From assembly GCF_014837295.1 (NCBI RefSeq), contig NZ_JACYHB010000001.1:496001-560000 (forward strand): a DNA stretch of 64,000 nt, in the 5' to 3' direction. The notes under the pieces are model-generated. The model had not been told where the DNA came from. It saw only the letters and a program-made list of their open reading frames with translations, and searched no databases. The position numbers and the translations under genes are program-made. Of this stretch, positions 1 through 7,175 are shown one piece after another (position 1 is the stretch's first letter; each line of letters begins with the position of its first letter). The stretch comes from Cellulosimicrobium arenosum (GTDB lineage Bacteria; Actinomycetota; Actinomycetes; Actinomycetales; Cellulomonadaceae).

Positions 1-74
1 GCCCCTGCGACGGCTCCACTCGAAGGTCTCGCTCACCCACTGAGCCCGGCTGCGTCCGCCGGAGACCGACGAAA

Positions 75-113
75 GGGCGCGCCGCGCCGGGCTCAGCCCG
101 GCGCGGCGCGCCC
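75..113. terminator. Strong palindromic terminator downstream of aspS
   Basis: Two perfect 19-nt arms (75-93 and 95-113) surround a single base, giving a very GC-rich hairpin. It lies about 40 nt beyond the aspS stop codon. Read on the minus strand the hairpin is followed by TTTC. Bases 2-43 hold a short open plus-strand frame ending in TGA at 41-43, which may be the 3' end of a gene outside the window, so the hairpin could serve both directions. The fold is seen directly; termination is inferred. Confidence 0.7.
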
Positions 114-153
114 GTGCGTCGTCGACGTCCGGCCGCCCCCGGAGCCGGCGCTG

Positions 154-1962
154 CTACGCCGAGGCGGCGGGCAGGCTGCCCGGCTCGCCCGTCGGCGCCG
201 CCTTCGCGTCGACGCCGGCCTCCTTGCGCTGGGCGGGCGTGATCGGTGCGGGCGCCTGCGTGAGCGGGTCGTACCCGCCGCCCGACTTGGGGAACGCGAT
301 GACGTCGCGGATCGAGTCCGACCGCGTGAGCAGTGCGACGATGCGGTCCCAGCCGAACGCGATGCCGCCGTGCGGCGGCGCCCCGAACGCGAAGGCGTCG
401 AGCAGGAACCCGAACTTCTCCTGCGCCTCCTCGGCGCCGATGCCCATGACGTCGAACACGCGCTCCTGCACGTCGCGGCGGTGGATACGGATCGACCCGC
501 CGCCGATCTCGTTCCCGTTGCACACGATGTCGTACGCGTAGGCGAGCGCGTCGCCGGGGTTTTGCTCGAACGTGTCCATCCACTCGGGCGTCGGCGACGT
601 GAACGCGTGGTGCACGGCCGTCCACGCGGAGCTCCCGAGCACGACGTCCCCGTCGTCGGCGGCCTCACCCGTCGGCTTGAACAGGGGTGCGTCGACGACC
701 CAGACGAACGCCCACGCGTCCTCGTCGATCGCACCGGTCCGCTTCGCGATCTCCTGGCGGGCCGCTCCGAGGAGCGCTCGCGAGTCGGACGTCTTGCCCG
801 CGGCGAAGAACACGGCGTCGCCCGGCCGCGCGCCGGTCGCCGCCGCGAGCCCCTCGCGCTCGGCGTCGGACAGGTTCTTCGCGACCGGTCCGGCCAGCGT
901 CCCGTCCTCGGCGAACGTCACGTACGCGAGGCCGCGCGCGCCGCGCTGCTTGGCCCAGTCCTGCCACGCGTCGAACTGCCGACGCGGCTGCGACGCCCCG
1001 CCCGCCATGACGACAGCGCCGACGTACTCCGCCTGGAACACGCGGAACGGCGTGTGGGCGAAGTAGTCCGTGAGCTCGACGAGCGGGTTGCCGAAGCGCA
1101 GGTCCGGCTTGTCCGACCCGTACAGGCGCATCGCGTCGTGGAAGGTCATGCGCGGGATCGGCGTCGGGATCGTGTACCCGATCAGCTCCCACAGCGAGAC
1201 GAGGATCTTCTCGGCGAGCGCGATGACGTCGTCCTGCTCGACGAAGCTCATCTCGACGTCGAGCTGCGTGAACTCGGGCTGCCGGTCGGCCCGGAAGTCC
1301 TCGTCCCGGTAGCAGCGCGCGATCTGGTAGTAGCGCTCCATGCCCGCGACCATGAGGAGCTGCTTGAACAGCTGCGGCGACTGCGGCAGCGCGTACCACG
1401 AGCCGGGCGACAGGCGCGCGGGCACGAGGAAGTCGCGCGCGCCCTCGGGCGTCGAGCGCGTGAGCGTCGGGGTCTCGATCTCGACGAAGTCCTGCTCGTC
1501 CAGGACGCGGCGCGCAGCTCGGTTGACCTTGGCGCGCAGGCGCAGCGCGTGGGCCGGGGCGGGCCGGCGCAGGTCGAGGTAGCGGTGCGCCAGGCGCGCC
1601 TCCTCACCGATCGTCTCGGTGTCCGCGAGCGCCGTGGAGACCTGGAAGGGCAGGGCGTCGGAGGTGTTCAGCACGACGACGTCGCTCACGACGAGCTCGA
1701 CCTGGCCCGTCGGCAGGTTCGGGTTCTCGTTGCCGTCCGGCCGGCGGGAGACCTCTCCGGTCACCTGGAGCACGAACTCGTTGCGCAGCGGGTGCGCGAC
1801 GGCCTCGTCGCGGACGACGACCTGGGCGATGCCGGTCGCGTCACGCAGGTCGATGAAAGCCACTCCTCCGTGGTCGCGGCGCCGGTCGACCCAGCCCGTG
1901 AGGGTGACGGTCTGACCGGTGTGCTCGGCCCGCAGTGAGCCGGCCGTGTGGGTGCGGAGCAC
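154..1962 (-). CDS. aspS: Aspartate--tRNA ligase
   Basis: Class II aminoacyl-tRNA synthetase that activates aspartate and charges tRNA-Asp in the cytoplasm. The N-terminal OB-fold anticodon-binding domain ([18 protein letters not shown]) is followed by the catalytic core with motif 2 ([19 protein letters not shown]), the bacterial GAD insertion, and motif 3 ([13 protein letters not shown]) near the C-terminus. The frame is open to 2004, but I choose GTG at 1962 because the family begins with VLRTHTAG and GGAAGGA lies about 8 nt upstream; this gives 602 aa, a normal bacterial length. A TAGACT -10 on the minus strand at 2031-2026 implies a leader of about 60 nt. The gene is single and followed by a strong hairpin. 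Whether the enzyme also charges tRNA-Asn cannot be decided here. Confidence 0.97.
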   Translation of the reverse strand: MLRTHTAGSLRAEHTGQTVTLTGWVDRRRDHGGVAFIDLRDATGIAQVVVRDEAVAHPLRNEFVLQVTGEVSRRPDGNENPNLPTGQVELVVSDVVVLNTSDALPFQVSTALADTETIGEEARLAHRYLDLRRPAPAHALRLRAKVNRAARRVLDEQDFVEIETPTLTRSTPEGARDFLVPARLSPGSWYALPQSPQLFKQLLMVAGMERYYQIARCYRDEDFRADRQPEFTQLDVEMSFVEQDDVIALAEKILVSLWELIGYTIPTPIPRMTFHDAMRLYGSDKPDLRFGNPLVELTDYFAHTPFRVFQAEYVGAVVMAGGASQPRRQFDAWQDWAKQRGARGLAYVTFAEDGTLAGPVAKNLSDAEREGLAAATGARPGDAVFFAAGKTSDSRALLGAARQEIAKRTGAIDEDAWAFVWVVDAPLFKPTGEAADDGDVVLGSSAWTAVHHAFTSPTPEWMDTFEQNPGDALAYAYDIVCNGNEIGGGSIRIHRRDVQERVFDVMGIGAEEAQEKFGFLLDAFAFGAPPHGGIAFGWDRIVALLTRSDSIRDVIAFPKSGGGYDPLTQAPAPITPAQRKEAGVDAKAAPTGEPGSLPAASA

Positions 1963-2047
1963 GGAGAGGTTCCTTCCATGAGGTGCAGGTGGGGTGACGC
2001 TCACGGCGGGGTGCGCGTCCGCACGAGTCTAGTGCTCGCCCCGGGCC

Positions 2048-2082
2048 CCGGGTGAGCGGATCGGTGCTCCGGGTGAGCGGAT
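2048..2082. repeat. Direct repeat pair in the aspS/sigma-factor divergent promoter region
   Basis: The 14-mer CCGGGTGAGCGGAT occurs exactly at 2048-2061 and 2069-2082, so the copies are 21 bp apart, two helical turns. They sit between the minus-strand aspS -10 (2026-2031) and the sigma-factor start (2195). A pair in phase on one DNA face is typical of an operator, but no factor can be named from sequence. Confidence 0.5.
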
Positions 2083-2164
2083 GAGTGTTGTCGTCGCCCT
2101 TCTCGCGCGTCTCCTGCTCCGGGGGCACCTGCCCGGGGCGGGCACGCTGCAGGGTGCCGCGCAC

Positions 2165-2185
2165 ACGAAGGACGAAGGACGAAGG
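2165..2185 (+). repeat. Threefold ACGAAGG repeat at the ribosome binding site
   Basis: ACGAAGG is repeated three times without interruption (2165-2185) and runs into GAAGGAG, the Shine-Dalgarno sequence of the sigma factor starting at 2195. The result is three stacked GAAGG-like ribosome binding motifs. Copy-number slippage here could alter translation, but no evidence of that is visible. Confidence 0.6.
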
Positions 2186-2194
2186 AGACGACAC

Positions 2195-2950
2195 ATGGCA
2201 CCGAGCTCGCGAGGCACCCCGGACGTCCCGGTGGACGTGGTCGTGGCCGCGCGAGCGGGCGACGCGCGGGCGCTCGACCTGCTCGTGGCCCAGTCGCTGC
2301 CCCTCGTGTACAACGTCGTCGGGCGTGCGCTCGACGGGCACCCGGACACCGACGACGTGGTCCAGGAGTCGGTCCTGCGTGTCGTGAGCGGGATCGGGTC
2401 GTTGGAGCAGGAGCAGTCGTTCCGGTCGTGGCTGGTCGCGATCACGGTGCGTCAGGTGCGCGACTGGATGCGGCGCAGCCGGTACGAGCGCGCGCACCTG
2501 GCGGAGCTCGTCGCCGCCGACGTCGAACGGGACCCGGCGGGCGACTTCGTGACGACCACGATCGACCAGCTCCTGCTCGAGGGTCAGCGGCGCCGGATCG
2601 CGGAGGCGACCCGCTGGCTCGATCCGCAGGACCGGGACGTGCTGGCGCTGTGGTGGCTCGAGGCGAGCGGCGAGCTGACCCGTACGGAGCTGGCACGGTC
2701 CTTGGACGTCGAGCGTCGCCACGCCGCGGTCCGGGTCCAGCGCATGCGCGAACGTCTGTCCACCGGGCTCGCGATCGTCGCCGCCCTCGAGACCGCGCCG
2801 CCCTGCGCCGGGCTCGACGACGCGGCCCGCCGGTGGGACGGCACCCCGAGCCCGATGTGGCGCAAGCGGCTCGCTCGCCACGTGCGGGGCTGTCCGCGCT
2901 GCGCGGGTGCGCTGGACCGCACCGCGGCTCCCGAGCGTCTGCTCGCGTGA
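2195..2950 (+). CDS. ECF-type sigma-70 family sigma factor with C-terminal zinc-binding anti-sigma-like motif
   Basis: Small sigma-70 protein (251 aa from ATG 2195, after GAAGGAG). Region 2 is seen at about residues 35-95 (LVYNVVGRALDG, DTDDVVQESVLRV, SFRSWLVAITVRQVRDW). A region 4-like helix-turn-helix lies around 155-195 (LDPQDRDVLALWWLEA, LTRTELARSLDVERRHAAVRVQRMRERL). The C-terminus carries H229-x3-C233-x2-C236, the zinc-binding signature of ZAS anti-sigma domains, so inhibitor and sigma factor seem to be on one chain. The TGA at 2948-2950 is suspicious: the same frame continues to about 3050 with nearly all third positions G or C, and the next gene encodes a glycosidase. ECF groups with fused zinc-finger, membrane and glycosidase extensions are known, so this may be the front half of such a protein. 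Confidence 0.85.
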   Translation: MAPSSRGTPDVPVDVVVAARAGDARALDLLVAQSLPLVYNVVGRALDGHPDTDDVVQESVLRVVSGIGSLEQEQSFRSWLVAITVRQVRDWMRRSRYERAHLAELVAADVERDPAGDFVTTTIDQLLLEGQRRRIAEATRWLDPQDRDVLALWWLEASGELTRTELARSLDVERRHAAVRVQRMRERLSTGLAIVAALETAPPCAGLDDAARRWDGTPSPMWRKRLARHVRGCPRCAGALDRTAAPERLLA

Positions 2951-3068
2951 CTCCCGCTGCTGGTCCCGCCCGGGAGCCTCGCCGGCCTGCTGTCCACGTC
3001 GACCGGCGTCCCCTCCGCAGGCCCGACGTCGGCGGCGCACCTCGACGTGGTGCCCCGCGGCCACACCG

Positions 3069-4007
3069 GTGGTGCCCACGGCCGCGTCGGCCCGTCCCGA
3101 GGCGTCGGCCTGGGAGCCCGACCCGCTCATCCTGACCGGCGACGCCGAACCGGCAGAACGAGGCGTCGTCGAGGTCGAGCCGGCCCGGCCCACCGCCGCC
3201 GACGGCCCAGTCGACGCGGCGAAGGACACGAGCCAGGACGCCGCGGCGCCGTCTGCGCGGACGATCGCGCCGCCGTCGGGCAAGAAGGGCGTCGCGGTGT
3301 GGGAGCTCGCCGACGCCGCGCCCGCACTGACGGCCTCGGGAGCCGGCTGGTACTACACGTGGGGGACGGACCCGGGGCCGGGCCTGACCTCGGGCGCGGA
3401 GTTCGTCCCGATGGTCTGGGGGCGCGACCAGGTCACCGACGAGAGTCTCGCGCGCGCCGGGCGGCAGGGTCCGTACCTCCTCGGCTTCAACGAGCCGGAC
3501 CTGGACGGTCAGGCCGAGATGAGCGTCGAGGAGGCGCTCGAGCTGTGGCCGCGGCTCGAGTCGACGGGGCAGGCGCTGGGCAGCCCAGCGGTGGCGTGGG
3601 GCGGCGACCAGGAAGGTGGCTGGCTCGACCGCTTCATGCGGGGCGCGTCCGAGCGCGGTCACCGCGTCGACTTCGTCACCCTGCACTGGTATGGCGGGGA
3701 CTTCGACGCCGGCCGCGCCACGGCGCAGCTCCGCGACTATCTCGAGGCGGTCCACGACCGCTACGGCAAGCCGATCTGGCTCACCGAGTTCGCCCTGATC
3801 GACTTCTCGCACGGTGTGCGGCACGCGAGCGACGTCGAGCAGGCGGCGTTCCTCACCGAGGCGGCCGACATGCTGGCAGACCTCGACTACGTGCAGCGGT
3901 ACGCCTGGTTCGGGTTGCCCGCCACGGAGGGCGTGCGGGGAACCGGGCTGTACCTGCCGGGCCCCGTCGCGACCCCCGCCGGCCGCGCGTTCGAGGCCGC
4001 CCCCTGA
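3069..4007 (+). CDS. GH128/Asl1-like glycoside hydrolase, probably the detached half of a sigma-factor fusion
   Basis: The C-terminal about 230 residues match the Asl1-like, GH128-type TIM-barrel family (beta-glucan hydrolases): WYYTWGTDPGPG, then GFNEPDLDG with the likely acid/base Glu, VDFVTLHWYGGDF, and PIWLTEFALIDF with the likely nucleophile Glu. A Pro/Ala-rich linker precedes the barrel. The frame is open from 2907, but codon use only looks coding from about 3051; before that the sigma-factor frame is favoured. GTG at 3069 or 3072 is a formal start without a good ribosome binding site. No signal peptide or transmembrane helix precedes the barrel, which is odd for a polysaccharide hydrolase. 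I suspect a frameshift near 3051-3068 separates it from the upstream frame. Start uncertain, family call firm. Confidence 0.75.
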   Translation: MVPTAASARPEASAWEPDPLILTGDAEPAERGVVEVEPARPTAADGPVDAAKDTSQDAAAPSARTIAPPSGKKGVAVWELADAAPALTASGAGWYYTWGTDPGPGLTSGAEFVPMVWGRDQVTDESLARAGRQGPYLLGFNEPDLDGQAEMSVEEALELWPRLESTGQALGSPAVAWGGDQEGGWLDRFMRGASERGHRVDFVTLHWYGGDFDAGRATAQLRDYLEAVHDRYGKPIWLTEFALIDFSHGVRHASDVEQAAFLTEAADMLADLDYVQRYAWFGLPATEGVRGTGLYLPGPVATPAGRAFEAAP

Positions 4008-4026
4008 CCGGGTCGTGCGAGCGGCG

Positions 4027-4068
4027 ACCGGGACCGGGACCGGGACCGGGACCGGGACCGGGACCGGG
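4027..4068 (+). repeat. Perfect hexanucleotide tandem repeat, ACCGGG x7
   Basis: Seven exact ACCGGG copies (42 bp) lie between the glycosidase stop (4007) and the ribosome binding site of the next gene (4107-4113). Perfect short repeats of this kind are prone to slippage. Being outside coding sequence, a length change would alter only spacing. Confidence 0.95.
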
Positions 4069-4118
4069 ACGACGATAGGGTCGTCGCGTACCCGTCCCGT
4101 CCGAACGAGGAGGCACCC

Positions 4119-4586
4119 GTGGCCCGCACCGCCGCCACCAACCGCAGGGTCGAGCGCGACGAGCTCGAGGAGTTACTGCGCACGCGTCACGACGGCATCC
4201 TCGTCACGGCGCGGGCCGACGGCACGCCCCAGCTCAGCCCGGTCACGTACGGGGTCGACGCCGCTGGGCGGGTCGTCGTGTCGACGTACCCGGAGCGGGC
4301 GAAGGTGGCCAACCTGCGCCGCAACGCCCGGGCGTCGCTGCTGTCCCTGGGCGAGAGGTTCTCCGACGCGTGGGTCCAGGTCGACGGCACGGCCGAGGTG
4401 ATCGACCTGCCCGAGGCGCTCGAGCCGCTCGTGGAGTACTTCCGGTCGATCAGCGGGGAGCACCCCGACTGGGACGAGTACCGGGCCGCGATGGTCGCGC
4501 AGGGCAAGGCGCTCGTGCGGATCACGATCGACCGGTGGGGCCCGGTCGCGACCGGCGGGTTCCCCGCGCGCCTCGCGGACGACTGA
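4119..4586 (+). CDS. PPOX-class flavin/F420-dependent oxidoreductase
   Basis: A 155-aa split-barrel protein of the pyridoxamine-5'-phosphate-oxidase-like class, close in layout to the mycobacterial F420-dependent Rv1155 type. The barrel is seen in GILVTARADGTPQLSPVTYGVDAAGRVVVST, the cofactor-contacting ERAKVANLRRNARASLLS, and WVQVDGTAEVID; the end (RITIDRWGPVATGGFPARLAD) matches the family. The start is GTG at 4119 with GAGGAGG at 4107-4113. Members bind FMN or F420 and reduce varied substrates; sequence alone does not say which. The gene stands alone, downstream of the ACCGGG repeat. Confidence 0.85.
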   Translation: MARTAATNRRVERDELEELLRTRHDGILVTARADGTPQLSPVTYGVDAAGRVVVSTYPERAKVANLRRNARASLLSLGERFSDAWVQVDGTAEVIDLPEALEPLVEYFRSISGEHPDWDEYRAAMVAQGKALVRITIDRWGPVATGGFPARLADD

Positions 4587-4673
4587 CCCGCGTTCGGGAG
4601 ACAGTGGGGTGCGGTCGTCCGCCCTGGTCCGGGGGCGACGCCGGTCACGATCCCCTACCGTTCGGAGCCCGTC

Positions 4674-5000
4674 GTGCCACTCACCCTGTGCGTCCTGCTG
4701 TGGTCCCACCCCGGCCAGTCCGACCTGCTGACCGACTACGAGTCGCAGGTCCTCGCCCTCGTCCCCCGGCACGGCGGCCGCGTCGTCTCGCGGGTGCGCA
4801 ACGTCGCCGGTGAGGCCGCCACCTCCCTCGAGCGAGCCGCCGAGCACGCCTGGGAGCCCTGCGAGGTCCAGGTCATCGAGCTGCCCGACGACGACGCCCT
4901 CGCCGCGTACCTGGCCGACCCCGAGCGCACCGCCCGGCTCGACGTCCGGGACCGCGCGATCGCGCGCACGGAGATCCTGCGGGTCGCGCCGGTCGGCTGA
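4674..5000 (+). CDS. Small protein of unknown function, possible dimeric alpha-beta barrel (DUF1330-like)
   Basis: A 108-aa protein starting at GTG 4674 (GGAG a few bases upstream). It shows a beta-alpha-beta pattern (TLCVLLWSHPG, VLALVPRHGGRVVSRV, EVQVIELPDDDALAAYLADPERTARLDVRDRAIART) like the small dimeric ferredoxin-fold stress and monooxygenase-like proteins, where a residue stretch ends in a measured 'position/identity' helix. No catalytic motif is recognisable. It converges on the radical SAM gene, 64 nt away. Function unknown. Confidence 0.7.
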   Translation: MPLTLCVLLWSHPGQSDLLTDYESQVLALVPRHGGRVVSRVRNVAGEAATSLERAAEHAWEPCEVQVIELPDDDALAAYLADPERTARLDVRDRAIARTEILRVAPVG

Positions 5001-5064
5001 ACCGCGCACCCCCGGCAAGGTGTCCCTCGTCCCGAGGGCGGGAGCGTCATCGAGGGAGGCACCG

Positions 5065-6762
5065 TCAGAACAGGACCTGCTCGGCCCCGGCGCCGGCGAC
5101 GTCGAGCCCGCCTCCGTCCACCGGCATACCGGCGAGCGCCCCGCGACCGGGGGCGTCGTGCCGCCCGCGCGCGAGGCTGCCCTCCGGGTACACGCCGTCG
5201 ACCGGGAGCGTGCCCGGGGTGCGCCCGCCGAGCCCGCCCGGTTCGCCGCTGCGGAACCGCCCCTCGACGCCGGGGAACCGCCCCTCGACGCCGACCGGAC
5301 CGCGGTGACCGGGCACGGCGAACCCGCGCGCCTCGAGCATCGGGCGCACGCGGTCCCAGAGCCACGAGCGGTAGGCCGTGGACGCGTACGTTCCCCGGCC
5401 GTAGACGCGGTCGTACCCGGCGACGAGGTGCGGGTGCTCGCGTCCGAGCCAGGTCATGAACCACTCGCGCGTACCCGGCTTGAGGTGCAGCGGGAGCACC
5501 GTCACGCCGGTGGCGCCCGCGTCCTGCACGGCGTCGAGCAGCTCGGTGAGAGCGCGCGTGGAGTCGGTGAGCCAGGGCAGGACGGGCGCGACCATGACAC
5601 CGCACGGCAGCCCGGCGTCGCGGACCGCGCGGATCAGGTCGAGTCGCGCCCGCGGCGTCGGCGTACCGGGCTCGACCGAGGCCTGGAGCCCGGGGTCGAG
5701 GAGCGCGAGCGACACGCCGATACCGACCTCGACGCGCGACGACGCGTCGGTGAGCAGCGGCAGGTCGCGGCGCAGGAGCGTGCCCTTGGTGAGGATCGAG
5801 ACGGGGGTCCGCGACTCCGCGAGCGCCCCGATGATCCCGGGCATGAGCCGGTAGCGCCCCTCCGCCCGCTGGTACGGGTCGGTGTTCGTGCCGAGCGCGA
5901 CCGGCTCGTGCACCCACGACCGCTTCGACAGCTCGGCGCGCAGCACGTCGTCGACGTTGACCTTCACCACGACCTCGCGGTCGAAGTCCTCGCCCGGGTC
6001 GAGGTCGAGGTACTCGTGCGTGGGGCGGGCGAAGCAGTTGTGCGAGACGACCCCGTCGGCGACGAAGTCGCGGGTCCCGGTCGTGATGTCCACGAGCCCG
6101 ACGAGGTCGTCGACGCCCCCGAGGGCCTCGAGCGCCTCGACGCGCAGCCCGTCCCCTCCGGTGACGGCCTGCCCGAGGAGCCTCGCGGAGTCCGCGGCAC
6201 CGCCCGTGGACCCCGCGAGCTCCCGCAGTCCTCGCCGCCCGGGGCCGACCACCCTGTCACCGAGCGCGAGGTGTGCACGCCGACCGGCGCCCCCGACCAC
6301 GTGCCGCCAGCCGCGCTCGGTCAGGAACCGGTGGTCCGCGCTCGCGACGATCCGGGTCCCGTCCGCCAGCGTCACGCGGTACGCGCGCTTGCGGGTCTCC
6401 CAGCGGTCGAGCACGTACGTGCGGACGTAGCGCCGGTAGTGACCGTGCGACTCGGTCCCGATGATCTCGTCGCCGGCGCGCAGATCGCCGATCGGGCGGT
6501 GCGTGCCGTCGGCCATCAGCACGGGCGTCGTCGGCGCCAGGCAGTACGTGCACGCGTGCGAGCAGCCACGGTACGGGTTGACGGTCCAGCGGAACGGCAT
6601 CCGCGACATCGCCGGGACCTTCGACAGCGCGCTCTTCGCGGTCACCTCGTGGAACGTGATGCCCGCGAACTCGGGCGTGCGCACGCTGCGCACGAGACCG
6701 ACGCGCTCCAGCCCCGGGAGCGCGCCGTCGTCGGCACCGATCGCCTGTCCGTCCCATCGCAC
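5065..6762 (-). CDS. Rv2578c-family radical SAM protein interrupted by a mini-intein
   Basis: Precursor of 565 aa from GTG 6762. The host protein is a radical SAM enzyme related to spore photoproduct lyase (COG1533). Its 4Fe-4S motif is C67-x3-C71-x2-C, but the third Cys is split by an intein (residues 74-242) with Cys243 as the +1 residue, so only the spliced 396-aa protein has the complete motif CSHACTYC-FARPTHEYLD. The core follows: VSILTKGTLLRRDLPLL, VEVGIGVSLALLDPGLQ, VMVAPVLPWLTDS. The frame is open to 6882, but homologues begin RWDGQAIGADDGALPG and the promoter places the transcript start at this GTG, so the mRNA is probably leaderless. A perfect SOS box overlaps the promoter. I recall Rv2578c among LexA-regulated genes of M. 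tuberculosis. The substrate is unknown; DNA repair is a plausible inference. The C-terminus has a duplicated VEGRF segment (21-bp period, 5253-5293). Confidence 0.93.
   Translation of the reverse strand: MRWDGQAIGADDGALPGLERVGLVRSVRTPEFAGITFHEVTAKSALSKVPAMSRMPFRWTVNPYRGCSHACTYCLAPTTPVLMADGTHRPIGDLRAGDEIIGTESHGHYRRYVRTYVLDRWETRKRAYRVTLADGTRIVASADHRFLTERGWRHVVGGAGRRAHLALGDRVVGPGRRGLRELAGSTGGAADSARLLGQAVTGGDGLRVEALEALGGVDDLVGLVDITTGTRDFVADGVVSHNCFARPTHEYLDLDPGEDFDREVVVKVNVDDVLRAELSKRSWVHEPVALGTNTDPYQRAEGRYRLMPGIIGALAESRTPVSILTKGTLLRRDLPLLTDASSRVEVGIGVSLALLDPGLQASVEPGTPTPRARLDLIRAVRDAGLPCGVMVAPVLPWLTDSTRALTELLDAVQDAGATGVTVLPLHLKPGTREWFMTWLGREHPHLVAGYDRVYGRGTYASTAYRSWLWDRVRPMLEARGFAVPGHRGPVGVEGRFPGVEGRFRSGEPGGLGGRTPGTLPVDGVYPEGSLARGRHDAPGRGALAGMPVDGGGLDVAGAGAEQVLF
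6037..6543 (-). other. Mini-intein inside the radical SAM 4Fe-4S motif
   Basis: 169 residues (precursor 74-242). Block A begins at the nucleophile Cys (CLAPTTPVLMADG) and continues PIGDLRAGDEIIG. Block B is seen in TLADGTRIVASADHRFL (S141-x-x-H144). Block F is LVDITTGTRDFVADG. Block G ends VVSHN with the +1 Cys243, giving the complete His-Asn/Cys splice junction. It is too short for a homing endonuclease, and the linker between blocks B and F is Gly/Arg-rich. All splicing residues look intact, so self-excision is expected. Both flanking Cys are functionally critical: Cys74 starts the intein and Cys243 becomes the third cluster ligand. Confidence 0.93.
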
Positions 6763-6768
6763 GCACCC

Positions 6769-6797
6769 ATTCGAACAGGCGTTCGAACGGGTGTCAA
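6769..6797 (-). promoter_or_regulatory. Promoter of the radical SAM/intein gene
   Basis: On the minus strand TTGACA (6797-6792) is followed after 17 bp by TCGAAT (6774-6769). The -10 ends 6 nt before the GTG at 6762, implying a leaderless transcript. The SOS box (6771-6786) covers the spacer and most of the -10, so LexA binding would block RNA polymerase. The -10 is only a 4/6 match; the perfect -35 and spacing support the call. Confidence 0.75.
6771..6786. promoter_or_regulatory. LexA-binding SOS box
   Basis: TCGAACAGGCGTTCGA is a perfect palindrome of the actinobacterial SOS consensus TCGAAC-N4-GTTCGA. It lies 8 bp before the start codon of the radical SAM gene and overlaps its promoter. 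The motif is seen directly; LexA control follows from known actinobacterial SOS boxes. It is the only full match I noticed in the window. Confidence 0.9.
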
Positions 6798-6884
6798 GGA
6801 ACGAGGTGCTGCTCGGCTCCCAGGGGCGGCTGCAGGCGCTGTCACGACGATCCGGGCCGGATAACCAGCCCTCCCGCTCCACGG

Positions 6885-6902
6885 CGGTACGTCCCGGTAC
6901 GT
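6885..6902. repeat. CGGTACGT direct repeat upstream of the ykoEDC promoter
   Basis: CGGTACGT occurs at 6885-6892 and 6895-6902, one helical turn apart, ending 12 bp before the -35 of the transporter promoter. The position would suit an activator site. It could also be chance; no known factor is assigned. Confidence 0.35.
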
Positions 6903-6914
6903 GAGACGCCGGGA

Positions 6915-6943
6915 TTGTCCTCTCGTGGACTAGGCCCTAGGGT
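6915..6943 (+). promoter_or_regulatory. Promoter of the TPP riboswitch-ykoEDC operon
   Basis: TTGTCC (6915-6920), a 17-bp spacer and TAGGGT (6938-6943) give a plausible sigma-A promoter. The predicted start near 6950 lies just before the riboswitch aptamer, as expected. Confidence 0.65.
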
Positions 6944-6952
6944 CGGCTCGAA

Positions 6953-7058
6953 CGCCCCCGGGGAGCGCACGAGCGCTGAGAGTGCCGGCCGGACACCCGT
7001 CCTGCCAGCAGACCCGTGGAACCTGATCTGGTTCGTACCAGCGAAGGGAGCAGGGCCG
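6953..7058 (+). promoter_or_regulatory. TPP (THI-element) riboswitch
   Basis: The conserved THI-box blocks appear in order: GGGGAGC (6960-6966), GCTGAGAG (about 6975-6982), GACCC (7011-7015), GAACCTGATCTGG (7019-7031) and ACCAGCGAAGGGA (about 7037-7049). This aptamer binds thiamine pyrophosphate and lowers expression of thiamine genes. Between aptamer and CDS are about 120 nt with GC hairpins; one (about 7134-7164, arms GTCGTGC/GCACGAC) ends exactly at the GAAGGGA ribosome binding site, so control at translation start is likely. The mechanism is inferred; the aptamer is clear. Confidence 0.95.
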
Positions 7059-7175
7059 ACGTCAGCGTCCCTGCGCCGTGCCGTGCCCGCGCGACCGCGC
7101 ACCGGGCTCGTCGGGCGCAGGGGCGGGACGCGTCGTCGTGCACCCTCGGCTCCGGGGCACGACGAAGGGAACCGC

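Noticed and set aside
2-43. 3' end of a plus-strand gene at the window start
   Set aside because: A 13-codon open frame ending in TGA is too short to name or support; noted only with the terminator.
4027-4068. CRISPR-like repeat
   Set aside because: Units are 6 bp and directly adjacent with no spacers.
5253-5293. 21-bp-period duplication at the 3' end of the radical SAM gene
   Set aside because: Only two copies in a low-complexity tail; too little to call a functional repeat.
6883-7175. Protein-coding extension of ykoE upstream of ATG 7176
   Set aside because: The open frame lies over the TPP riboswitch and its linker, so it is leader RNA.
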